64,000 bases of DNA from Przewalskia tangutica (taxonomy: Eukaryota > Streptophyta > Magnoliopsida > Solanales > Solanaceae): positions 6,722,001 to 6,786,000 of the forward strand of contig CM056728.1 in NCBI GenBank assembly GCA_029844215.1. Direction: 5' to 3'. The position numbers and the translations under genes were made by a program. Shown one piece after another: positions 56,130 through 64,000 of this stretch; within the stretch, counting starts at the first letter, position 1; every line of letters starts with the position of its first letter. A model generated the notes under the pieces. It made no database searches. It was not told where the DNA came from and saw only the letters and a program-made list of their open reading frames with translations.

Positions 56130-57560
56130 CTAAGCATGAGTGCGAGAACAGTGCAGTTTGGAGGGTTGCCATCAGAGGATCCACATATGCACATAGCTAA
56201 TTTCTTGGAGCTGTGTGCAACATTCAGATATAACGGATTACTGATGACGCCGTCAGATTGAGGTTCTTTCCCTTCTCACTCAGGGATAGAGCAAAAGTAT
56301 GGTTAAATTCTTTACCAGCTGATTCGATTTTTACATGGCAAGAGCTGGCGCAGAATTTTTTGGCAAAATTTTTCCCACCATGCAAAGCAGCAAAATTGAG
56401 AGGGGAGCTGAATAATTTCTACCAGCGGATGAGAGTCATTATCTGAAGCTTGGGAGAGATTCGAGACTTGCGAGAAAGTGCCACACCACAAGATCAAGTT
56501 GTGGAACTTGGTCCACATCTTCTATAACGGTGGCGGAACAACCGTAACAATTATTGATCGTGGCGAGTGGGGCCTTTATGAGGAAAACAACCACGGCTCA
56601 CGACTTATTAGAAGATATGGCCACCAACAACCGTATCACGTAAGATAGACCCGATGAGTGGTAGGAGAAGCGGTGGGAGTTCATGAGATAGATGCCATCA
56701 CCGCCTGATGCCCAAGTTGCCACATTGACCAAGCGGTGCAACAACATCTGATATCTGTAAATGCGGTCTGAAGCCAAAGAGTGTGAAATATGTGGTGGTC
56801 CACATCGTTCGATAGATGTCCTTGGTGATCCTAATAATATGCCAATCGAGCAAGCGAGTGCCAAGCCGTGGGTAACTATCGAGGCCCCAAAACAACCCAT
56901 ACTCCAACACATACAATCCAGGTGGAGAATCACCCAAATTTTTCATGGAGAGGAGACAGGCGTGGCGAATCGGTATAGAGGCCGATGCAGCGTCGGCAAA
57001 ATTAGCAGCCATTCACTCAGGCCCCACATTCTCAACAATTCAATGCACCTATTCAGCCAGAAAAGCCAGACGAGCTGAGAGCAACTTTGTTGGCACTCAC
57101 CAACGCCCAGACTCGGTTCGTGACAGAAACTAGATCCTCGTTCAGGAACTTGGAAACACAAGTGGGTCAACTAGCAAAGCAATCGAGCGAGCCACGTGGT
57201 ACCGCCAAGCAACACGAGATGAATCAGAGAACAATGCGAGCGATGCAGTGAGAAGTGGTAAGCGATTGGGCGGCAATCACCTCGGTAGTTGAAAAAAGGG
57301 CAGAAATAGGGAAAGAGAAGGTGGTTGAAGCTCGCCCAATAGTAGAAAACTCGGAAGAGAGTATCTTGAGAAGATCCGTTCCACAGAGATTGCAGCGGAA
57401 GGCGGTTGATAAACAATTCTCCAAATTTTTGGAGGCGTTGAAAGCTACATATCAACATACCGCTTTATAGAGGTGTTGGAGCAAATGCCTCTTATTTTAA
57501 ATTCATGAAGGAGATTTTGGGAAGAAAAAGAAACTAGCAGTATGAGATGGTGGCGGCGAG
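56130..57560 (+). pseudogene. gag of element D, many shifts
   Basis: Athila gag is readable in pieces: 'DPHMHIANFLELCATFRYNG' (about 56180), 'LRDRAKVWLNSLPADSIFTW' (about 56282) to 'KFFPPCKAAKLRG', 'FYNGG', and near the C-terminus 'NLETQVGQLAKQ' (about 57150). Stops and shifts come every 50-100 codons, so no protein is expected. Confidence 0.85.
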
Positions 57561-57639
57561 GAGTGCGGTGTCATCCTGCGAAGAGTTGCCCACAAACTAA
57601 AAGACCGAGGAGCTTTACATTGCCTTGCATTGGCGAATG

Positions 57640-58091
57640 GCGTGCAACGGGGCCGCTGCGATTTAGGGGCAAGTATAAATTTGATGTCTTTATCGGTGTT
57701 TAAGCGGTTGGAGTTAGGTGAGGCAAAACCAACCACGGTGAGCACTGTAACTGGCCGATAGAACAATGGTGCACCGAGGAAGATTGAGGGCGTCTTGTTA
57801 AAGTAGGAAAATTCTTTTCCTGCGGACTTCCTCATTCTCGACATGGAAGAGGATGCAGAGATCCCCATCATATTGGGGAGACCATTCCTGGCGATAGGGA
57901 GAGCCCTAATCGATGTAGAAAAAGGAGACCTGACGTTGAGGGTGGAGAAGGAAGAAATGGTGTTTAAAGTATTTAAACACATTATACAGCACCATCAAAA
58001 CCCGCAGAGCGGTCTGAAGCCAAACCAAGGAGATAAGCCCACTAACGCAGTGCAGCGATCGAACCTCACTAAAGCGGTATGTGCTCACTGA
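57640..58091 (+). pseudogene. Retropepsin-like protease of element D
   Basis: Contains the active-site motif as 'CDLGASINLMSLSVF' (about 57660) and, in the open frame from 57843, 'MEEDAEIPIILGRPFLA', the second conserved protease block. Two stops lie between them. It is followed by about 60 codons and then by the pol-end sequence, without reverse transcriptase. Confidence 0.85.
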
Positions 58092-59062
58092 ACCTTCCTT
58101 GAAAATAATTTTAAGAAGAGAAGCGAGAAGAAAGCGAAAAATGTGGAGAAAATGGATTGGTTGTGGGGTTAATCCACCCCACACTTGAGTTAAGGAACTT
58201 GCGTCCGCTAAAGACGTTAAAGACAACGCTACTTGGGAGGCAACCAGGTATTTTGATTTATTTTACTTTAATATAATTAGTTTTATTAAGAAACGATCTC
58301 ACGGAGGTAGTGTTTGTGTTGTGATTGTGGTGTAGGCGATAAATTGGAGGCGGCGAAGAATAGCGAGATTTCGAAAAGCAGGTGAGCATCGCGCGCCGAG
58401 AGCGGTCGCGCTAAAAGAGCGTAAGCGAAGTTTAAGCGCATGGCTGTAAGCGGTCGCGCCAAAAAGCTAGAAACATTGCCAAGTCTAGCCATGCTTCCAT
58501 GGCCATGCGAAATTCCCAAGAAGTCTGCGATAAGTTGGCGCGCAGGCGGCTAAATGCGAACGAAATCGACAGGCGCAAAAACCCGATTTTCCCCAATTTC
58601 AAACCAAAACCTAACCCTTCTTCTCCACAAAACCCACGAAAATCCACACTTTACCCACAAATCCTCCATAAATCAAACCCAAACACAACCAAAACTCTTA
58701 AAGTCCCTAAACCCTTAACCATTTCAACCAACAAAACTTCATCTCAATGCCAAAAACCACCATTAGAAGCAAGAAAACCTTGAAGAACATTGTAAAAAGG
58801 TAATCTTCTTCTTTTCTTGAGAGCTTTACTGTAGTAAAAAAAAGTAGTAGTTTGGAGGAGTGTTGTATTGTTGAAGTTGTGGGGTGTTAAAAAATTGGTT
58901 GTGAACAAGTGAGGAAGAGTATACAAGGAGGGTGTGAGTGTTGTGTAGAAGCTTCTTAAGTGAAGTTTGGGGGTAATTGGTGTTGTAGCTATTGATTGGT
59001 GAGTGATAGGGTTGGTGAACAGTGATTGACACTAAGGAAATGCTGTAAAAAGTGAATTAACC

Positions 59063-59199
59063 ATGTCTGCCAGAAAAAGAAGAGCCTCGCATCCACCCCG
59101 CCAATACGATGATACTAGGTGCATTAGCCAACAAGCTCATGAAAGATACAAAAAGCTTAGTACTAGGCCCTTAATCCCTGAAAGGGGAATGGACTATCA
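59063..59199 (+). pseudogene. Start of a second open frame of element D, cut at the insertion edge
   Basis: MSARKRRASHPPRQYDDTRC opens a frame with an 'ERYKKLSTRPLIPERGMDY' stretch, the kind of N-terminal region seen in plant-transposon-type proteins downstream of pol in Athila-like elements. Only about 45 codons remain before element C's gag resumes, so it is truncated. Confidence 0.5.
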
Positions 59200-59850
59200 C
59201 CTTCATCGGTCACTTTTTGCCTCCTGAGACGAGGAGAGCCCGCTTGGATAGGTTCTTGGCATTGAGACAGAATGGGAGGACCATCGAGTCTGACACAGGT
59301 TTGACTCATTGGCGGTATCGCCCCATATTGTGGAGGCATGGCGGACAAAGTTCACCGTATGTGATGGGGCTAGGCCGTTATATGGTTCTGCGTATGCAGG
59401 AGTAGCTCTTGGCGGTATGGATATTGCCGGATGCGGCGTATGCTGCGTAGGATTGAGGGCGGGGAAGAGTGAGGGCGGCCAGTCGGCCCGGCCAAGAGGC
59501 GGGGCAGCGAGTTTGAGATAACTTTGAGTGGGCGATCTCGTGGCCGGTGAGTCTACATTTCGCCACGCCTTGAGTGCCCCTTCCGGTCTTGGCGGGTGGT
59601 TTGGCCTTGAGATATTCGGGAGGCGGTCGAGCTCGAGCGGCGAGTTCACGGTGTCGAAGATAGTAGCGAGGAGGCCACGCTTTGCCTCGGTGTGGTCGCG
59701 TGGTAGATCTCATTTTGGGAGTGTCGGACTAGGTCGGCGACTTGTTATGCTGCGGCCCAGCGGGGCCCGTTTAGCGGCCGTCCAGGCGGGTGGTGGCGGT
59801 GGGATGGCACGATCTATTGGATCGATTGCGGGTTCTTCACCTTGATGACT
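59200..59850 (+). pseudogene. gag of element C, second part
   Basis: Resumes after element D with 'HFLPPETRRARLDRFLALRQ', typical chromovirus gag. Shifts follow near 59285 and 59395 ('YAGVALGGMDIAG' in the next frame), then a serine/glycine/arginine-rich low-complexity stretch (59620-59840, 'GGGGGMARSIGSIAGSS') typical of a gag C-terminus. I could not find an intact CCHC zinc knuckle. Confidence 0.75.
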
Positions 59851-60280
59851 AGGCGGGATGTTAAATGCCGGCGTGGTGGCGAGAGGTCGTGGTAGCAATT
59901 CGATTTTAAGCGGTCCTTTGACGCACATGTGATGTCGGTATATCTTTGACCGCTTTAGAGATTAATATTCATGATAGGATTGTTGTATGATTTAGTGTAT
60001 CGTGAGCGGAGGATATTGAGACTATATGCGTGTGATAGAATAAGTTGGTAGATCTGAGCATGCAATCCTGTTAGTAGTGAAGGGAGCAAGTGGTGATGGT
60101 TCACACTTCGGATTCGTTTTCCTTTTTGACTTACGATGAATGAATATGCGTGTGCGATATCTTAGGGTCACAAGTGGCATAATAAGGTCCCATTAAGCGT
60201 GAAGTACGAGGATGTACCGAGGAATATTATATTGGCCCCAAAAGAACATTCAGGGACGAATGTTTCTAAGGGGGGGAGAA
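59851..60280 (+). other. 3' non-coding part and polypurine tract of element C
   Basis: Gag passes directly into sequence without coding features, ending CAGGGACGAATGTTTCTAAG and then GGGGGGAGAA before the LTR. The pol gene is absent. Confidence 0.7.
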
Positions 60281-63127
60281 TGTTACACCCAGTAGTTCTG
60301 GCCATGCGTATGAGAACGTATGAAAGGGATTAAGACTTAAAATTTTAGGAAGATAGGTTGACGGATTGTTTCGGACGGGTTTTTAGTCAACTTTGAGGCG
60401 GTTTATGTCCAGTTGCATTATGAGTTCCTAGGTGTTTCTAAGGCCTAGCCTATAGTTCGTTGAGTCTAGTTTCCAACGCAACCAACCGTTCGTCGATAGG
60501 ACATCGGAGTAGAACGTTACGGAAGTTGCAAGTTCGATCTTGTGTCGGACGAGAAAAAGTATTTCGGTCGAGCCACGGTCGTGGCCGGAAGCGGTAGCGC
60601 CGGAAGATCCGGAGTTGGCGAAGTATCGGCCAGCGCACTGCCGCAGTGCGCAGCGGCCGGGTTACTGCGGTGGGTGGAAAAATCTGAGCTGTTTTGTTTT
60701 AAAAAGGCCATGGGAGGTGACAAGTGTCCCATCCGATTTTGCATGTCTGTTATTGACCAAGTCTTGAAGACTTGGTCATTCTTCAACTCTCTCTCTCTCA
60801 AAAATTTAAAAGCTCTCCTTCTACAGAAAATCAAGAGGAAATCAAGGCTTGAGAAAAATCAAAAGGTGACAAGAAGGAAACTTGTTGGCAAGCTTGTAGG
60901 AGCTTTTGTGGTGGTGATTGTGGAAAGGAGGCTAGTGAATTTGTTGGATTAATTTGGGTAAGCTCTAAGGTAACAATCCTTTCTCTTTTGCTAGTTTATT
61001 GTGTTGCATGTGAAGAAGAAAGGACTTGTAGTTGTCAATATTGCTCTTAGATACATTGCATGTAGGAAATATGGTTTGGATATGAAAGGATTGGATAAGA
61101 ATGATATGTAAGCATGTTATAGCCTAGATACTACCTTTAGCTTATTGATTTTGTTAAAAATGCATTGTGGGGCAGAATTTTACACATCCAAGATTAGGTG
61201 TGTAATCCCCTTTGTATTGATTGGATTGTTAGGCCTTAAAAGTGGCGTTGGATGTTGAATTCGGCCTTGAAAAAGGTGGCAAAGTATGTAGAAACAAAGG
61301 AAATGCTGCCCGATTTTCCGTAGGATTTAGTGACTTTGCACTTGGGAAATTCTACGTTGAATCTAGAGGTTAATAAACGTATTATGGTCATTATAGGTTG
61401 ACGTACTACGTGCGGTATAGCGGACTTAGCAAGTGGATTGACCGGAGAGGTATGTGAAACTTTCCTATCTCTTGAGCATGAGTAGTTATAACTGTATAGT
61501 ACGGTAGACGTACGTGATTTAAATAAAGTAAATCCTTTGGTATACTTAACTTATTTTAAAGAATGTCTAAGTTGGTTGAGTTAGAGAGTTAACTCACTTG
61601 TTCTTGAGGAATGGTTTATTCTAATAAGGTAGACAAGGATTTCTTGACAGGAAAAAGTATTTTGAAAATTGTGTAAACTGATTTGAAGTATAAGTCTCTT
61701 GGTTAATAAAAGAACGAAATTGTTTGAGATATAAGGAGTTATAACAGATTTATGGGGAGTTGGTTATAATAACTTTATGGAAGGTTAAAGGAATGGTCTT
61801 CTTGAGTAAGGTAAACAAAGATGAAAGAATTGAAATTGAGTAGGGCAATTTGATTTAAAGGTATTAATTGCTTAGAGTGTAAAATGGGGGTTTTATGTGA
61901 AAAAAGGATCTTTTGAAAGAGTAGAAGTACATAGTACTTCGGGTTAAATCCTCTGGATTTGATTAAGCAATAAGAAAGTGCCTTAAAGTCATAAAGAATG
62001 AGATCCATATTGTGTATTACTGAAAGTCTAAAGAAGTTATGAAATTACTTGGACGTACCGTCAGTGATGGAGGATTCCACGGGTATGCTCCCATTGTTGT
62101 AGTATGAGTTTACTTGAACGTAACGACAGTGATGCGGGATTCCACAGGTATGCTTCCATTGTCTTGATATGAGCTTACTTGGGCGTCACAAGCGGTGAGG
62201 TGGGATTCCGGGTATGCGCTTGGACATGCTTACGATGAGGATTTGAGGCATGCGGTATGAGTTTACGGACGTCTGAAGCGGTGATGTGGGATTCCACGGG
62301 TATGCTTCCATGGTGGTTGATCCTTGGACCCGGGTTGTGGCATTTGCATATTCCGTGGATTTGCTACCCACGATGCGAGGAATACCTCATGTGAGTCCGT
62401 AGGGCTCATGCGGGTGAAATATTCTCATGCGAGCGGGTACAGCCTATGTGAGGAATACGTCATGCGGGTCCACACGACCCATGCGGGTGAAATAGTCCCA
62501 GGAGTAGGATTACTTAATGATACTGCGGGTGGATGGCCTTGCTTTGATCATGAGCTTCCCATTTTCATGCAGTATAGTATATGCTTGATATTCTCGTTAT
62601 TAGTAAGGCACAGTGTTCTGTAAATTGATTATCATACATGTCTCCAGTTATTTTAGACTTATGAGGTATTTTCAGTATTTTCCAGTTTCGCATACTTAGT
62701 ACATTGTATCACGACCCGCTTCGCCGGCTGCGTTAAATCTGCGCGGTAAGGGTAAGCAGGTGGTGGATCCTCATTCTTAGGATCACTGGTCTGGTGTCAG
62801 AAGCTCCATTCCTCCGGAGGTTGTTTTGTTGGTACGGTTTTTCCCTGATTCTATAGGTATTATGTACATTCAGGGGTATGGCGGGGCCCCATGCCACGAT
62901 TGTTATTCTGAAGTGCAGTAGTCACGTTTGTGGTTTGGTGTAAGAACAAAGTTGTCTTATTTTACTTTTGATTAAGTATATTACATGGGAGCGGCATTGT
63001 GGCTAGCGATGATGTTTACTATCTACAGGTTTATGTGTTATGTATGTTCCGCTGCTATTCTCTGATGTATACCTGACGGGGTGCCCCGGTAGGGCACCAG
63101 TCGCGGCCCCGGGGTCGGGTCGTGACA
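60281..63127 (+). repeat. 3' LTR of element C
   Basis: TGTTACACCCAGTAG to GGGTCGTGACA, 2,847 bp. It has three degenerate copies of a segment of about 65-90 bp with 'GTGATG.GGGATTCCACGGGTATGCT' at 62050-62310 and the 'GTGAGTCCGTAGGGCTCATGCGGGTGAAAT' type repeats at 62390-62500. Only the inner third is kept in the 5' LTR. Confidence 0.85.
62050..62500 (+). repeat. Degenerate tandem repeats in 3' LTR of element C
   Basis: Four imperfect units of about 60-90 bp around 'GGGATTCCACGGGTATGCTTCCAT', then three units of about 50-60 bp around 'CGAGGAATACCTCATG…GCGGGTGAAATA'. The truncated 5' LTR keeps one and two of these (52681-52950). Confidence 0.75.
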
Positions 63128-63735
63128 ATATGTTGAATTCTTATACCTGATTTTCAGGCCTCATGATGACAGCACTGCTTGTATAGTTATGTCAGGAGCA
63201 CCGACTCTTTTCTGTCCAGTATTCCTAGAGATTTTACCTTCACTATTCAAATGAATATTTATCATCACCTGCACAAAACATCGATTAGTGATTGTTCAAC
63301 AAGAAAATGCATAAGCACAACTTAAATACAAAGACCCTCTACCATGCAACAATTTGCTCCTCGCCAAAACAATGCTACGTAACCTGCAGTCTTAAGATCA
63401 AAAACAGATACTCCATCCGTCCTAACTTATGTGACACTCTTTTCTTTTTGGTCCGTCCCAAAAAGAATGAAACCTTTCTTTATTTAGTAACAATTTAACT
63501 TTAAACTTACCATTTCACCCTTAATGAAATGCCTTCTAGGTGTGACAAAGTAGGAGTGAGTGGTGCTACGCTTAAACCCTAAACCCTGTTTATATGATTA
63601 TATCTAAATAGTTCAAAAGGAGTTGGGGAAATAACGGGGATTTGTACTGTTCTTTTTTTTCTTGTGTTTTCACGTTTCATGCATAAATCTTTAACTTCTT
63701 CCGACTCAAGTTATCCGTTGTTTTTTACTCAACAT
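63128..63735 (-). pseudogene. PPR-locus remnant without coding sequence
   Basis: 63128-63537 is the inverse of 44182-44591 (3' flank of PPR copy 1, including its MITE). 63538-63735 is the inverse of about 45633-45835 (5' flank of PPR copy 2, next to the hAT-like element). In this copy the 3' flank is joined directly to the 5' flank at about 63538, so the whole PPR coding part is deleted. The join falls inside the MITE on one side ('GAAATGCCTTCTAG|GTGTGACAAAG'). Confidence 0.82.
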
Positions 63736-63790
63736 TAGGGGTGTTATCGGGCACGGACTGATAAGGTTTCGATCTTGGGACGAGATCCCA
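63736..63790. mobile_element. End of the hAT-like element, truncated copy
   Basis: TAGGGGTGTTATCGGGCACGG onward matches the right end of 44866-45632, inverted, for about 55 bp and then stops. It confirms that this block came from the PPR 5' side. Confidence 0.75.
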
Positions 63791-63947
63791 TTTAACACTA
63801 AAACCCTTTTTTCATTACTAAAATCGACCAAATTCATAACCACGCCAATTTATTCATCTCCAAAAAAAAACAATACTCTACAGTGAACCCCGTCGTGAAC
63901 AGTAACAACGGCGGTGAAATGCTATTTCCGGCCACCACAGGAATCCA

Positions 63948-64000
63948 ATGGAGGCTAGACTTACATCATTAGCTTCTTCTCTTCAAGCCCGTCATTTCCA
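63948..64000 (+). CDS. Possible start of an unknown gene at the window edge
   Basis: An open frame starts at ATG 63948 (MEARLTSLASSLQARHF) and leaves the window. The Ser/Arg/Leu-rich, acid-poor start would suit an organelle transit peptide. I have no family identification and no further support. Confidence 0.25.
   Translation, partial: MEARLTSLASSLQARHF

Larger units (their letters stand above)
54314..59199 (+). mobile_element. Element D: Athila-like gag-pro element inserted in gag of element C
   Basis: 4,886 bp between CCTTC (54309-54313) and CCTTC (59200-59204). Removing it and one CCTTC restores an uninterrupted gag frame in element C ('TEAF' then 'IGHFLPPE'). Inside: a 1,330-bp 5' LTR, primer site, gag, protease, the pol-end sequence near 58210-58245 without reverse transcriptase or integrase, a non-coding part with a polypurine-like AAGTTTGGGGGTAA at 58962-58975, and the start of another open frame at 59063. 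No 3' LTR is present, although the insertion ends in …ATCA like the LTR. Confidence 0.82.
52671..63127 (+). mobile_element. Element C: chromovirus-like, gag-only LTR element
   Basis: Plus orientation. It consists of a truncated 5' LTR (52671-53566), primer site, leader, gag (53768-54313 and 59200-about 59850), a non-coding 3' part, a polypurine tract at 60269-60280 and a 2,847-bp 3' LTR (60281-63127). No protease, reverse transcriptase or integrase can be seen between gag and the polypurine tract, so it is a deletion derivative. Gag is interrupted by element D. The right flank is the inverted PPR remnant. The left 1.9 kb of the 5' LTR and the left target flank are lost, so target duplication cannot be checked. 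Confidence 0.8.

Noticed and set aside
59203..59928. Long open frames on the minus strand opposite gag of element C
   Set aside because: Antisense shadows of GC-rich gag sequence with no independent support.

Overview
The window looks like a transposon-rich stretch of a flowering-plant nuclear chromosome. The evidence is GT-AG introns, Athila-like and chromovirus-like LTR retroelements, RTE-type LINEs with (TTG)n tails, CACTA, hAT and Stowaway-like DNA elements, and scattered plastid and mitochondrial DNA. Solanaceae is my best guess, from the TTG-tailed RTE/SINE ends and the overall look of the PDH and PPR genes; this is inference, not a database result. Little in the window appears to be an intact gene.

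Layout. 1-3742: minus-strand Athila-like gag-pro remnant (element A) with part of both LTRs. 3743-23690: an organellar block. Its left arm (3743-4327) and main part (12739-23690) are separated by a retroelement of about 8.4 kb (element B, 4328-12738) with two LTRs of 3.7-3.9 kb around only 767 bp of internal DNA. The main part holds decayed plastid clpP-psbB, a mitochondrial-type 26S rRNA fragment, then plastid petG-trnW-trnP-psaJ-rpl33-rps18 and a psaA fragment. 23691-26900: second half of a small nuclear gene ('gene X'). 26939-27180: one CACTA end. 27795-32730: an RTE LINE split by a perfect solo LTR (28274-31207). 32925-42275: a pyruvate dehydrogenase E1-alpha gene whose last exon runs in frame into a pentatricopeptide-repeat (PPR) coding sequence. 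42276-43921: rest of that PPR copy. 44866-45632: hAT-like element. 45873-47089: second, truncated PPR copy. 47460-49035: second LINE. 49036-51996: decayed partial PDH copy. 51997-52670: first half of gene X. 52671-63127: chromovirus-like element C, with an Athila-like element D nested in its gag. 63128-63790: a PPR-locus remnant from which the coding sequence is gone. 63791-64000: possibly the start of another gene.

Reading the whole, the 23-64 kb part is a local segmental-duplication cluster of a PDH-PPR-gene X neighbourhood, reshuffled by recombination and repeatedly hit by transposons. The most notable products are the in-frame E1-alpha/PPR fusion, a gene X whose exons are now divided between two places about 27 kb apart, and a PPR locus reduced to its flanks. 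I saw no defence system, gene cluster or other new multi-gene system. Coordinates of splice sites, terminal repeats and target-site duplications were read by eye; identities of protein families are from recognition, not from searches.
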